Assembly (NCBI GenBank): GCA_028714035.1
Contig: JAQTNA010000024.1
Span: 1-63,786 of the forward strand
Origin: Rhodocyclaceae bacterium
GTDB taxonomy: Bacteria > Pseudomonadota > Gammaproteobacteria > Burkholderiales > Rhodocyclaceae
Reading direction: 5' to 3'
DNA length: 63,786 nt
Positions 8,331-17,633 of the stretch are shown here, in pieces. The notes under the pieces are model-generated. The model made no database searches, was not told the origin of the DNA, and saw only the letters and a program-made list of their open reading frames with translations. Each line of letters opens with the position of its first letter. The first letter of the stretch is position 1. Position numbers and translations under genes: made by a program.

Positions 8331-8348
8331 GTCGGGATTCATCCCGAC
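8327..8348 (+). repeat. GTAG-type REP palindrome at the EB_dh cytochrome stop codon
   Basis: GTAG (8327-8330, containing the TAG stop) is followed by a perfect stem GTCGGGAT (8331-8338) and ATCCCGAC (8341-8348) with a 2-nt centre. It is the cleanest of three related copies in the first 8.4 kb. Confidence 0.65.
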
Positions 8349-8405
8349 ACGGCCGGCCGAAGGCTCTCCTGAGCCGGAACGAAGGACCGGCCCCACACGA
8401 AGAAA

Positions 8406-8441
8406 AGCCCTCCCGGCCTTTCGGCCGGGAGGGCTCTTTGT
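8406..8441 (+). terminator. Rho-independent terminator after the cytochrome pair
   Basis: A 13-bp perfect stem, AGCCCTCCCGGCC (8406-8418) with GGCCGGGAGGGCT (8423-8435), has a TTTC loop and is followed by CTTTGTT. It separates the napC-cytochrome unit from the spermidine-synthase-like gene. Confidence 0.8.
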
Positions 8442-8549
8442 TGCCCATATGCTTGTCCGACCCCAAATTGGGCATAATGCCGAGCTTCGCGCGGTCTGTC
8501 TCCGCACCTATCCTTGCCGGCATGGGCCGGATCACCGAAGCTTCAGCAG

Positions 8550-11500
8550 ATGATTTCCTATCTGACACGGGACGAGCGGCTTGCCCTGGGGCTCGCCCTG
8601 GCGTTTCCCCTCATGGCCGGCCCCCTGTGGGCACTGGGTTTTCCCCTGCCTTCCCTGCAATTCCTGGCGCGCCAACTGACGGACCCCGCCTACGGCAGGG
8701 TTTGGCTGGCCGGCCTGGTCGCCGCCGTCACTGGTCTGCCCTACCTGGCCTGGCGTCTCTCGCACGCCCGAGGCGAAAACGGCACGATGCGCCCCGTGGC
8801 CCTGCTTGTGGGCCTCATCCTCGTGGTGAGCACGGCCCTGTTTGCCGGCGCGGCGACGGACATCACCCATGGTTTGCACCCCCTCACCCTGGATAAGGTG
8901 GCCGCAGCCCTCGATGCCACCTACCGCTTTCCCACCCGTGGGCTGGGCCTGCCCGGCGCGGAAACCATCCTGGCCCTGGCCCCGGCCGCCCTGGCCCTGG
9001 GCTTCGCCGTCCTTTACGGTCTGGAGCTGCGGGGCGGCAGAAGGCCGCCGGTCGGGACGCTGCGCCTGGTCGTCCTGACGCTGGTGGCGGGTGCCCTGGC
9101 CTACCACCTCGCGCCGCTGGCCGGCTCCATGGCCGGCAAAGTGCCCCCGGCGGGCATTCCCAGGGACGCCTTTCCCTTCATGCCGCTCGCCTGGGCGCTC
9201 CTGCTCCGGGTCAATGCCCAGCGGCAGGGCCGCCTTTGGCTGGGTGCTTTGGCCGCCGTCCTGCTCGCCCTGGTCTCCTTCGCCGCCCTTTCCCAGGGCA
9301 AGACCTATCTGGTGGCCCTGGTGGCCACCGTGCCTTTCGCCCTGGCGCTTCAGTCCGCCGCCATGGCCGTGACACCGGATGGGGCCAGGCGGCGCCGGGC
9401 GGTGATGGTCCTGGGCTTCGGGCTAACTTTGCTCTGGGCGCTGGTTCTGCGCCTTGGCCCCGCCCCCCTGGACGGGATTCCCGGCCTGATCCCCGTCCTC
9501 AGCCTTGCGACCCTGGGCCTCTGCGCCTGGGCTTCTGGTCGCCTGTCGCCACTTGGCCTCTGGGACAGGGTGCAGCCGGAAGCGCCGGCCCACCCGCTGG
9601 AGCGGAGCTATCTGCGGCGCATGACCTGGATGTTCTTCGTCTCCGGCTTCATCGGCCTGGTGTACGAGGTGGTGTTCTCCAAGCAGTTGGCCCTGGTGTT
9701 CGGCGGCATGGCGTCCGCCACCTACACCGTGCTGGCGGTGTACCTGGGTGGCATGGCCCTGGGCGCCTGGATCGGCGGCTTCCTGGCCAGCCGGGGCTGG
9801 CGGCCACTCAGGGTCTACGCCGCCTGCGAAGCGGCCATCGGCCTCTATTGCCTCACCACGCCCTTCGTCCTGATCCTGGTGCGGGAAACCTATGTGCACC
9901 TGGGCGCCGGCCTGCAACCGGATGACGGCCTCCTGGTGGCGGCCCGGGTGTGCCTGGGGGCGCTGGCGCTCCTGCCGCCCACGGTGCTCATGGGCATCAC
10001 CCTGCCGGTGCTGGGCAGCGACCTGGAGCGTCACGGCATGGGGCTGGGGGCGGCCGTCGGCCGGCTCTATGGCGCCAACACCCTGGGGGCTGCCCTGGGG
10101 GCGCTCCTGGCGGGTTACCTCATGCTGCCGACCCTGGGCATCCGCTGGACCATCTCCCTGGCCGCGGCGGGTGGCTTGCTGGTGGCCCTGGTGGCGCTCA
10201 CCACCCGGACGCTACCCGGCAAGTCCTCGCTGGCGGAAGAAGATCACGGCCACGACCCGGTGGGCGAGCGTTTGCGCAAGGCCACCTTCGCCGTGCTTTT
10301 CCTCGTGGGCGTGGTCACCCTGGTGATGGAAGTGGAATACATGCACCTCCTGGCGGTGGTGGCGGGCAACAGCAGCTATGCCTTCTCCCTCATGCTGTTC
10401 GCCCTGCTGGTGGGGCTGGGCATCGGTGGCGAGTGGGCGCCCAGGGTACTTCATTCCACCGTCCCGCCCGCTGTCTGGCTGCCTCGTATCATCACCGGCC
10501 TCGCGGCCATGCTGCTGGCCGGCGTGTTTGCCTGGAACGACATGCCGGGCGTGTTCGCCGCCTACCAGAATTACGGCTTCAAGCCCCCCTTCGGCGCGCG
10601 GGAATTCATCCGGGGCGTCGTGTGCTGGCTCATGATGTTCCCGCCCGCCGTGCTCATCGGCATGGCCTATCCCCTGGCCATGAATCTGGCCGGCTCCGGC
10701 AAGGATTCCGAAACCCGGGCCAGGCGCCTGGGCAGCGCCGTGGCCGTGAATACCCTGGGCAACATCGTGGGGGCGCTCCTGGCCGGCTTCATTCTGCTGC
10801 CCTTCCTGGGCGCCATCCCCTCGGTGCAAGTGGCGGCCGGTTTGCTGGTGGCTTCGGCGCTCTTGCTCTGGTGGGCGGATAGCCGGCTGAAGGCGGGGGA
10901 GGTCTGGATGGTGCTCGCCGGTGTGGCAGGGCTATTTGCCATCCAACCCGCCAGCCTGGACTATGACCGCCTGTCCAAGGGGGCCAACGTCTATTTCGCC
11001 AGCCGGGACTGGGGGCATGTAATTGACCACGCCGAGAGCCTGGATGGCGGACTGACCCTGGTCACCAACGGCAGAATCGGCACCGAAAACGTGAAAATAT
11101 TGCTCACCAACGGCAAATTCCAGGGCAATGACGTGATGCACGGCGAGATGCGCGCCCAACTGGGCTTCGCCACGGCGCCGCTGCTCCACGTTCGAGGCCG
11201 GGAAGCGGCCCTGGTGATCGGCTACGGCACGGGCGTGACCGCCCGCACCTTGAAGGAAGCCGGCTTCCAATCCCTGGACGTGGTGGATTTGAGCAAGGAC
11301 ATCGTCTCGCTCGCCGACCGGCATTTCACCAGGGTCAACGACGGCATCAGCCGTCACCCGGGCGTAAAGACCCATTACACCGATGGCCGGAACTTCCTCT
11401 TGCTCACGCCGAACAGCTACGACCTGATCTCCATGGAGGTGAGCTCCATCTGGTTCGCCGGTGCCGCTTCGCTCTACAGCCGGGAGTTCTATCAACTGGC

Positions 11501-11954
11501 GGCCAAACGCCTGAAGCCTGGCGGCATCCTGCAACAATGGACCCAGTTGCACCACATCACCCGGCAGGACGTGGCGGTGATCCTGGCTTCCATCCGGACC
11601 GAGTTTCCCTATGTCTGGCTGTACGTGGTGGGAGACCAGGGGGTGATCGTGGCCAGCAAGGAAGCGGCGGAGCCCCGCGAGCCGGAAGTACCGGAAGCGT
11701 TCAAGGATCTGCTGCGCCAAACCCAACTCACGGTGTCGGAAGTGAGCCACTCCCTGACACTCACCCCCGCCAATCTGGATCGCTTGCTGGCAAGCCGGGG
11801 CGTGCCGCTGGAAAAGCTCCTGTCCACCGACGACAACCTGGCCCTGGAATACTCCACCCCCAAGGGCAACGCCCTGGATACCAGCGAGTCCTATAACGAC
11901 AATCTGGGATTCATAGAGGAATTCGCCGGACAGGGAGCCGCCGGCCGGCGCTGA
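8550..11954 (+). CDS. Very large polytopic membrane protein fused to a spermidine-synthase-like domain
   Basis: A 1134-residue protein. About the first 330 residues form a multi-spanning hydrophobic module; a second one follows (about 360-780) with a transporter-like repeat (LGAAVGRLYGANTLGAALGA and SAVAVNTLGNIVGALLAG). The C-terminal third resembles aminopropyltransferases/SpeE: TNGKFQGND, a Rossmann SAM site VIGYGTGVTARTL near residue 889, and a conserved acidic VVDLSKD. Ordinary SpeE is about 290 residues and soluble, so this is a membrane-tethered relative; whether it makes polyamines is not known. The start ATG at 8550 follows an in-frame alternative at 8514. It lies between cytochrome genes and hemerythrin, with its own short upstream palindrome CCCAAATTGGG (8462-8472). 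Confidence 0.78.
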   Translation: MISYLTRDERLALGLALAFPLMAGPLWALGFPLPSLQFLARQLTDPAYGRVWLAGLVAAVTGLPYLAWRLSHARGENGTMRPVALLVGLILVVSTALFAGAATDITHGLHPLTLDKVAAALDATYRFPTRGLGLPGAETILALAPAALALGFAVLYGLELRGGRRPPVGTLRLVVLTLVAGALAYHLAPLAGSMAGKVPPAGIPRDAFPFMPLAWALLLRVNAQRQGRLWLGALAAVLLALVSFAALSQGKTYLVALVATVPFALALQSAAMAVTPDGARRRRAVMVLGFGLTLLWALVLRLGPAPLDGIPGLIPVLSLATLGLCAWASGRLSPLGLWDRVQPEAPAHPLERSYLRRMTWMFFVSGFIGLVYEVVFSKQLALVFGGMASATYTVLAVYLGGMALGAWIGGFLASRGWRPLRVYAACEAAIGLYCLTTPFVLILVRETYVHLGAGLQPDDGLLVAARVCLGALALLPPTVLMGITLPVLGSDLERHGMGLGAAVGRLYGANTLGAALGALLAGYLMLPTLGIRWTISLAAAGGLLVALVALTTRTLPGKSSLAEEDHGHDPVGERLRKATFAVLFLVGVVTLVMEVEYMHLLAVVAGNSSYAFSLMLFALLVGLGIGGEWAPRVLHSTVPPAVWLPRIITGLAAMLLAGVFAWNDMPGVFAAYQNYGFKPPFGAREFIRGVVCWLMMFPPAVLIGMAYPLAMNLAGSGKDSETRARRLGSAVAVNTLGNIVGALLAGFILLPFLGAIPSVQVAAGLLVASALLLWWADSRLKAGEVWMVLAGVAGLFAIQPASLDYDRLSKGANVYFASRDWGHVIDHAESLDGGLTLVTNGRIGTENVKILLTNGKFQGNDVMHGEMRAQLGFATAPLLHVRGREAALVIGYGTGVTARTLKEAGFQSLDVVDLSKDIVSLADRHFTRVNDGISRHPGVKTHYTDGRNFLLLTPNSYDLISMEVSSIWFAGAASLYSREFYQLAAKRLKPGGILQQWTQLHHITRQDVAVILASIRTEFPYVWLYVVGDQGVIVASKEAAEPREPEVPEAFKDLLRQTQLTVSEVSHSLTLTPANLDRLLASRGVPLEKLLSTDDNLALEYSTPKGNALDTSESYNDNLGFIEEFAGQGAAGRR

Positions 11955-11962
11955 GGTTTTCC

Positions 11963-12034
11963 ATGTGCGTACAGGCAGCAATGTGGCGCGCCATGGAAGG
12001 CCGCGGAGCCGGCGTCAAGGCGGTCAAACAGTAA
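11963..12034 (+). pseudogene. Remnant of a second EB_dh cytochrome gene (internally deleted C-terminus)
   Basis: Bases 11986-12023 match 8108-8145 of the EB_dh cytochrome gene at 37 of 38 positions, in the same reading frame (RAMEGxGAGVKA). The frame then continues directly into VKQ-stop, matching the cytochrome's own end (ATKQ-stop) with the intervening roughly 170 bp missing. Both junctions in the parent carry TCAAGGC (8136 and 8311), which suggests deletion between short direct repeats. The residual open frame is 23 codons and is not expected to be functional. Confidence 0.75.
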
Positions 12035-12080
12035 GCCCGCTACACGGACCAAGCCCCCCTCACCAGACAGGAGACGTGCA

Positions 12081-12476
12081 ATGCCGAATATAGTCCGATG
12101 GAATTCAAATTACGGTACGGGAAATGAAATCCTCGACCATCAGCACCAAGACATCTTGGCAAAATGCAACACTCTGGCCGATTTCATATCCGACTCCGGC
12201 CCGGAGAACGACCAGCAATTCCAGAATATTTTCAATGAAATCATGACGCTTGTGCGCGAACACTTCGCGACCGAGGAAGCGCTGCTCACCCGTTGCGGCT
12301 ATCCCCTGATCGAAGAGCATATGTCCGAGCACGACGACTTTGAATATCTGGCGGCGGACATCATGACGAGAGAAAACTTTGAAAAAGCCGAGCTTCAGGA
12401 GTTCCTGGCCCTATGGTGGGTCGGACACATCGTGGACTCCGGTAAAAAATATCGCGCCGCCCTGGAGAGAAAGTAG
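12081..12476 (+). CDS. Bacteriohemerythrin with an altered metal-ligand set
   Basis: A 131-residue four-helix-bundle protein of the hemerythrin family, which binds O2 at a di-iron centre. Ligand positions His22, His61, Glu65, His80, His84 and His116 are visible in the motifs QHQDI, HFATEE, HMSEH and GHIVD. The bridging Asp normally found five residues after the last His is Gly121; Asp119 is two residues early. The family usually carries HIxxxDKKY, while this protein has HIVDSGKKY. A good ribosome site (AGGAG) precedes the ATG. The context next to nitrate respiration genes suggests oxygen or NO handling at low O2. Whether O2 binding is kept is uncertain. Confidence 0.9.
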   Translation: MPNIVRWNSNYGTGNEILDHQHQDILAKCNTLADFISDSGPENDQQFQNIFNEIMTLVREHFATEEALLTRCGYPLIEEHMSEHDDFEYLAADIMTRENFEKAELQEFLALWWVGHIVDSGKKYRAALERK

Positions 12477-12604
12477 TCGGGCGCCTTGGGCCGGAAGATT
12501 ATTGGCCCGGCTTTGTAGGCACTTCGAGCCCATGGGCGGCCATTATGTCGCAAGCCCCCCATCACCCGACTCCAGCCACCATGGGGCAAGGCCCAGCAGG
12601 CAGA

Positions 12605-12630
12605 ACAAGGCCGCCCCGGGGCGGCCTTGT
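12605..12630. terminator. Perfect palindrome between hemerythrin and napB (possible bidirectional terminator)
   Basis: ACAAGGCCGCCCC (12605-12617) and GGGGCGGCCTTGT (12618-12630) form a 13-bp self-complementary stem between two convergent genes. There is no long T run on either side, so intrinsic termination is plausible but not certain. Confidence 0.5.
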
Positions 12631-12667
12631 CACACTCGAACCCCCGGCCAGGCACCGGGGAGCAATT

Positions 12668-13141
12668 TCAGTTCTTCTTGGCCGGCTTCTTCGCTGCGAC
12701 CTCGTCGCCCTGGAAGGTGTTTTCCACCAGGGGCGGCGCGTCCACCTGCGGCGCATGGCACTGCACGCAGTTGTAACGTCGGGCGGAGGCATCGCTCAGC
12801 TTCTTTCCATCCCGATCGAGGAAATGGCTCTGGCCGATCTCGGGGGCTTTTTTCTTCTTGTAATTTGCGGCGCCGTGGCAATCCAGGCACTGGTTGGTTT
12901 CCAGGTTGATCTCGTCGAAATTATCCACCGCGTGGGGGATGACCGGAGGCTGGGTGCTGAAGGTGCGGGCCACCGGCGCCTGGGTGCCGGGACGCTTGCC
13001 GACATAGGTCTTCACCTCGGCCGCCCCGTCCGACGCATTGACATCGGCGCCACGCATCGAGCGGGTATCGTCTGCGGCAAAAACCAGGCCGGCAAGACAG
13101 GCCGCCACGGCGGCTACGGAGATTTTCAGGGTTTGTTTCAT
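12668..13141 (-). CDS. napB: Periplasmic nitrate reductase diheme cytochrome c subunit NapB
   Basis: A 157-residue exported cytochrome that delivers electrons to NapA. It has a Sec signal peptide (cleavage near FAADD), then two CXXCH heme sites at Cys85-His89 and Cys125-His129. The typical SMRGADVNA and PPVIPH segments of NapB are present; both axial-ligand histidines can be assigned by family comparison (His70 and His106 are candidates). The start chosen is the ATG at 13141, which restores the signal peptide; the longer frame is open upstream. The C-terminus ends in a Lys/Pro-rich tail. It is the last gene of napFDAGHB, 46 bp after napH. Confidence 0.95.
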   Translation of the reverse strand: MKQTLKISVAAVAACLAGLVFAADDTRSMRGADVNASDGAAEVKTYVGKRPGTQAPVARTFSTQPPVIPHAVDNFDEINLETNQCLDCHGAANYKKKKAPEIGQSHFLDRDGKKLSDASARRYNCVQCHAPQVDAPPLVENTFQGDEVAAKKPAKKN

Positions 13142-13187
13142 GATCGGCGCTCCCTCCACGTCCAAGGATGATTTCAGAATACGGATT

Positions 13188-14090
13188 TCAGTTACCTGAC
13201 ACAGCGTCTTGCGGCATGGAACGCGCGCGGTCTGCGACCGGGTTGTTAAAACGCGTGCCGAAGTTAAAAACATCTTTTGAACAAACATCAATACAACGTG
13301 CGCAATTGGTGCAATTTGCCGCCAGGATCACGGGCCCGACCACATCGGGCGCACCCTTCAATGCCGGACGAATCACCTGCGGTTCCGGACAGACATCGAA
13401 GCAGTCCATGCAGTCGTTGCAGGCGGCGCGTTTCGTGGCCGATATGCGCAGCACGCTCACGCGTCCCAGCAGGCTGTAGAAGGCGCCCACCGGGCAAAGA
13501 TGGCCGCACCAGCCCCGGCTCATCACGAACAGATCGAACAGGAATACCACCAACACCACCGTCCAGGCGGCCCCCAGGCCGAAGATCAGGCCCCGATGCA
13601 ACATGGAAACGGGGTTCAGCAGTTCCCAGGCGATGCTGCCGCTGAAGGCGGCCAGCACAAGCGTCATGGCCAGCATCCAATACCGGCTGCGACGGGACAT
13701 ATGCACGCTGCCCTTGATGCCGAGGCGGCGCCGCAGCCAGGCCGCCAGATCGGTCAGCAGATTCATGGGGCAGACCCAGGAACAGTAAACGCGCCCCCCC
13801 ACCAGGAAGTAGAAGGCGAGAACGATGGCCACGCCGATGAGTCCCAGCTTCTCCGGCACATGGCCCGTGACAAGACTCTGCAACAGCACGTAGGGGTCGG
13901 TCAGCGGCAGGGTGTTGAGCGTCAGGCTGTAGGCGAGATTGCCCTTGACGACCCATACCCCCGCCAGCGGCCCCAGGAGGAACAGGGCGAGTATGCCCAG
14001 TTGCGAGAAGCGGCGCGCCAGGAGCCACTTGTGGGCGCCCAGCCAGCCCTTGGCGATGACGGCTTCGCGTCCGGTATCGGAAGTGCTCAT
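13188..14090 (-). CDS. napH: NapH, membrane quinol dehydrogenase-type ferredoxin protein
   Basis: A 300-residue inner-membrane protein with four predicted spans. Two cytoplasmic CX3CP motifs are present (CSWVCP and CGHLCP), followed by two [4Fe-4S] motifs near the C-terminus ([12 protein letters not shown] and [12 protein letters not shown]). NapH with NapG forms a quinol-oxidising route to NapAB that is partly redundant with NapC. The second ferredoxin motif ends in Ser rather than the usual Pro, which is common. It overlaps napG by ATGA (14087-14090), so the two are translationally coupled. Confidence 0.95.
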   Translation of the reverse strand: MSTSDTGREAVIAKGWLGAHKWLLARRFSQLGILALFLLGPLAGVWVVKGNLAYSLTLNTLPLTDPYVLLQSLVTGHVPEKLGLIGVAIVLAFYFLVGGRVYCSWVCPMNLLTDLAAWLRRRLGIKGSVHMSRRSRYWMLAMTLVLAAFSGSIAWELLNPVSMLHRGLIFGLGAAWTVVLVVFLFDLFVMSRGWCGHLCPVGAFYSLLGRVSVLRISATKRAACNDCMDCFDVCPEPQVIRPALKGAPDVVGPVILAANCTNCARCIDVCSKDVFNFGTRFNNPVADRARSMPQDAVSGN

Positions 14091-15001
14091 CGCGCGGCCT
14101 CATCGCTCATGCGGTTGCTCAGACCGCCACCCGGCAGGTTCCGGGGCACCTCCACGGGCGCCGCGGCCTTGCCCGGATTGGGCACGGACAGGGAGTCCAC
14201 CGTGCTGCCCGCCTTGCCGGAGGGAACGCCGGAGAGGCCCTTGCCATTCTCGTACTTCATGCCTTCGGGCATGTTGTACTGGTGCTCGGCATCCGGAGCC
14301 ACCAGGCTCTCGCCGGCCTTTTGCTTCTCTTCCCACCCCAGACGGTAATGGCTGCCCAGCTCGCCCTTGGCCAGCTTGATGGGCAGGACCTTGATCGCGG
14401 CTTGATCCAGCACGCAGGCCTTCTCGCACTTGCCGCAACCGGTGCATTTGTCCGAGTGCACCGTCGGCAGGAACATCGTGTGCCGGCCGGTGCGCTGGTT
14501 GTGCTGGTATTCGAGGGTGATGGCCTTGTCTATCAGCGGGCAGACCCGGTAGCAGACATCGCAACGCAGGCCCAGGAAATTGAGGCAGGTTTCGTGGTCG
14601 GTCAGCACCGCCAGGCCCATCCTCGCCTGAGTGATGTCGGTCAGGGCATGATCCAGGGCGCCGGTGGGGCAAGCCTTGACGCAGGGGATGTCCTCGCACA
14701 TCTCGCAGGGATCGGTGCGGCCCAGGAACCAGGGTGTGCCGGTGGCCACCGATTCCTCCGGCCGAGCCAGGTGCAGAATCTTCGGTGGACAGTCGCGCAC
14801 GCACAGGCCGCAACGAATGCAGGCGCCGAGAAAGTCCGCCTCGGCACCCGCGCCCGGCGGCCGGATCGCCACCGGCGGCAGCGCCCGCGCCTGTTTCGCA
14901 TACAAGCCCAGGCCCAGGCCGAACATGCCGACGCCGCAGGCCATCTTCGCACTGTCGAAGATGAACTGTCGGCGGGCAATGCTTCCGGGCTTGGCTTCCA
15001 T
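14087..15001 (-). CDS. napG: NapG, periplasmic ferredoxin-type protein
   Basis: A 304-residue iron-sulfur protein exported by Tat (SIARRQFIF near residue 10). Four [4Fe-4S] motifs are visible: [43 protein letters not shown] and [12 protein letters not shown]. It partners with NapH to pass electrons from menaquinol or ubiquinol to the NapAB reductase. The ATG at 15001 is chosen because the Tat motif then starts about ten residues in. The C-terminal extension after the last cluster (about 75 residues, Pro/Gly/Ser-rich) is longer than in the E. coli protein. A mirrored simple-repeat element separates it from napA. Confidence 0.95.
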   Translation of the reverse strand: MEAKPGSIARRQFIFDSAKMACGVGMFGLGLGLYAKQARALPPVAIRPPGAGAEADFLGACIRCGLCVRDCPPKILHLARPEESVATGTPWFLGRTDPCEMCEDIPCVKACPTGALDHALTDITQARMGLAVLTDHETCLNFLGLRCDVCYRVCPLIDKAITLEYQHNQRTGRHTMFLPTVHSDKCTGCGKCEKACVLDQAAIKVLPIKLAKGELGSHYRLGWEEKQKAGESLVAPDAEHQYNMPEGMKYENGKGLSGVPSGKAGSTVDSLSVPNPGKAAAPVEVPRNLPGGGLSNRMSDEAAR

Positions 15002-15014
15002 GATCTTGGATAGA

Positions 15015-15111
15015 AGTCGAGAGTCGTGAGTCGAGAGTCGTGAGCAATTCATGCGCGCCAACGGCGCGGAAATTCATACTCTCGACTCTCCACTCTTCAC
15101 TCTCCACTCAG
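15015..15111. repeat. Mirrored simple-sequence repeat between napA and napG
   Basis: The left arm (15015-15044) is a direct repeat of AGTCGAGAGTCGTG. The right arm (15078-15111) is the complementary CTCTCGACTCTCCACT type. They flank an inner hairpin GCGCGCC/GGCGCG and AATTC/GAAATT. On the minus strand the right arm supplies the napA TGA stop. The transcript could fold into a long stem in the napA-napG gap. Similar arrangements occur at 19020-19120 and 24826-24939. Confidence 0.65.
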
Positions 15112-17633
15112 ACTTTAACAACCTTCACCGCACACTTCTTGAAGTCGGTCTCTTTCGAGATCGGACAAGTCGCGTCCAGCGTCAGCTTGTTGACCAGGCG
15201 CATTTCATCGAAGAAGGGCACGAACACCAGCCCCACGGGCGGCTTGTTGCGGCCACGGGTCTCGACCCGTATCTGGATTTCCCCGCGCCGGCTCATGACC
15301 TTGACCACGTCGCCCCGCTGCAGGCCGCGCTTCTTCGCGTCTTCCGGGTTCATGTAGATCCAGGCGTCCGGCATGGCCTTGTACAGTTCCGGCACCCGGC
15401 GCGTCATGGAACCGGTGTGCCAGTGTTCCAGCACGCGGCCGGTACACAGCCAGAGATCGAACTCGCCATCCGGCTGTTCGGCGGCCGGCTGGTAGGGCAG
15501 GGCAAAGATGTTGGCCTTGCCGTCCGGGTAGCCGTAGAACTTCACCCCCTCGCCCTTCTTCACGTAGGAGTCATAGCCCTCGCGGAAGCGCCACAGGGTT
15601 TCCTTGCCGTCCACCACCGGCCAGCGCATCCCGCGCGCCTTGTGATAGTCATCGAAGGGCGCCAGGTCGTGACCATGGCCGCGACCGAAGGAGGCATATT
15701 CCTCGAACAGCCCCTTCTGCAGATAGAAGCCGAAGGCCTTGGACTCGTCGTTATCGAAGCCCTTGTAGGTCTGATCCAGGGGGAACTTGTTCACCTGGCC
15801 GTTGGCATAGAGCACCTCGTACAGGGTCTTGCCCTTGTACTCCGGGTTCTTGTCCAGGATGGCGGCCGGCCAGACCTCGTCGGTCTTGAAGCGCTTGGAG
15901 AACTCGATGTACTGCCAAAGATCGGATTTCGCCTCGCCCGGCGCCTTCACCTGCTGGCGCCAGAACTGGGTGCGGCGCTCGGCGTTGCCGAAGGCGCCTT
16001 CCTTTTCCATCCACATGGCGGAGGGCAGAATCAGGTCGGCGGACATGGCCGACACCGTCGGGTAGCAGTCCGCGACGACGATGAAGTTGTCGGGATTGCG
16101 CCAGCCGGGATAGGTCTCGCCGTTGATGTTCGGCCCCGCCTGCATGTTGTTGGTGGTGGTGGACCAGAAGAAGTTGATCTTGCCGTCCTTCAGGTCGCGG
16201 CTCATCTTCACCGCGTGGGAGCCGACCCAGTCGGGCAGGACGCCGGCCGGCAGTTTCCAGAGTTTTTCCGACAGTTCCCGGTGCTTGGGATTCATCACCA
16301 CCATGTCGGCCGGCAGACGGTGGGCGAAGGTGCCCACTTCCCGCGCCGTGCCGCAGGCGGAAGGCTGGCCGGTCAGGGAGAACGGGCCGTTGCCCGGCTC
16401 GGAGATCTTGCCCACCAGCAGGTGCACGTTGTAGATCATGTTATTGACCCAGGTGCCGCGGGTGTGCTGATTGAAACCCATGGTCCAGAAGGACACCACC
16501 TTGACCTTGGGATCGGCGTAGGCCTTGGCCAGCGCCTCCAGCCGGTCCTTGGGCACGCCCGAGATTTCGTGCGCCTTGTCCAGGGTGTACTCGGAAACGA
16601 AGGCCTTGAATTCGTCAAACGTTATCGGGGCAGACTTGCCCGGGTCGCCCTTGGGCTTGCCGTCCGCGCCCGGATAGCCGTTGTTGCCGGCCGCCTGCTC
16701 CAGGGGATGGTTGGGGCGCAGGCCGTAGCCGATGTCGGTGACGCCCTTCTTGAAGTTCACGTGCTTGGCGACGAAGTCGTGATTCACCGCGTTGTTCTGG
16801 ATGATGTAGTTGCAGATGTAGTTCAGGATCGCCAGATCGGACTGCGGCTTGAAGATCAGTTCGTTGTCCGCCAGTTCCGTGGAACGGTGGCTGAAAGTGG
16901 ACAGGACGTGAATCTTGACGTGCTGGGCTGTGAGACGCCGGTCGGTGATGCGGGACCAGAGGATGGGGTGCATCTCGGCCATGTTGGAGCCCCACAGGGC
17001 GAAGACATCGGCATTTTCCACGTCATCGTAGCAGCCCATGGGTTCGTCTATGCCGAAGGTGCGCATGAAGCCGGCAACCGCCGAGGCCATGCAGTGCCGG
17101 GCATTCGGATCCAGGTTGTTGGACAGGAAGCCGGCCTTCATCAGCTTGGCGCCGGCATAGCCTTCCCAGATGGTCCATTGGCCGGAACCGTACATGGCGA
17201 TGTTCTTCGGCCCGCCCTTCTTGAGAGCCGCCCGGCATTTCTCCTCCATGATGTCGAAGGCCTGGGTCCAGGAGATGGGCGTGAATTCACCGTTCTTGTC
17301 GAACTTGCCATTCTTCATGCGCAGCAGAGGCTTGGTCAGCCGGTCCTTGCCGTACTGGATCTTGGACAGGAAATAGCCCTTGATGCAGTTCAGGCCACGA
17401 TTGACCGGCGCGTCCGGATCACCCTGGGTCGCCACGATGCGGCCGTTCTCGGTGCCCACCAGCACACCGCAGCCCGTGCCGCAGTAGCGGCAGGCGCCCT
17501 TGTCCCAGCGTATGTTCTTGTTTTCCGGCGCCTTGGCGGCGGCCGCTACCGCTTCGGGCAGGGATATGCCGGCTGCCGTTGCTGCCGCAGCTGCGGCCTG
17601 GGCCTTGATGAAATCGCGTCGCGTCAGTTTCAT
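15108..17633 (-). CDS. napA: Periplasmic nitrate reductase catalytic subunit NapA
   Basis: An 841-residue molybdopterin enzyme that reduces nitrate to nitrite in the periplasm. It has a Tat signal (RRDFIK, residues 5-10) followed by an Ala-rich hydrophobic stretch. The [4Fe-4S] ligands are Cys48, Cys51, Cys55 and Cys83 (CRYCGTGCG and LNCIKG). The molybdenum-ligating Cys is in ARHCMAS. The full bis-MGD domain set follows, and length is normal. It overlaps napD by ATGA (17630-17633), fitting chaperone-coupled synthesis. Expression should follow the FNR/DNR-type promoter at 18459-18507. Confidence 0.98.
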   Translation of the reverse strand: MKLTRRDFIKAQAAAAAATAAGISLPEAVAAAAKAPENKNIRWDKGACRYCGTGCGVLVGTENGRIVATQGDPDAPVNRGLNCIKGYFLSKIQYGKDRLTKPLLRMKNGKFDKNGEFTPISWTQAFDIMEEKCRAALKKGGPKNIAMYGSGQWTIWEGYAGAKLMKAGFLSNNLDPNARHCMASAVAGFMRTFGIDEPMGCYDDVENADVFALWGSNMAEMHPILWSRITDRRLTAQHVKIHVLSTFSHRSTELADNELIFKPQSDLAILNYICNYIIQNNAVNHDFVAKHVNFKKGVTDIGYGLRPNHPLEQAAGNNGYPGADGKPKGDPGKSAPITFDEFKAFVSEYTLDKAHEISGVPKDRLEALAKAYADPKVKVVSFWTMGFNQHTRGTWVNNMIYNVHLLVGKISEPGNGPFSLTGQPSACGTAREVGTFAHRLPADMVVMNPKHRELSEKLWKLPAGVLPDWVGSHAVKMSRDLKDGKINFFWSTTTNNMQAGPNINGETYPGWRNPDNFIVVADCYPTVSAMSADLILPSAMWMEKEGAFGNAERRTQFWRQQVKAPGEAKSDLWQYIEFSKRFKTDEVWPAAILDKNPEYKGKTLYEVLYANGQVNKFPLDQTYKGFDNDESKAFGFYLQKGLFEEYASFGRGHGHDLAPFDDYHKARGMRWPVVDGKETLWRFREGYDSYVKKGEGVKFYGYPDGKANIFALPYQPAAEQPDGEFDLWLCTGRVLEHWHTGSMTRRVPELYKAMPDAWIYMNPEDAKKRGLQRGDVVKVMSRRGEIQIRVETRGRNKPPVGLVFVPFFDEMRLVNKLTLDATCPISKETDFKKCAVKVVKV

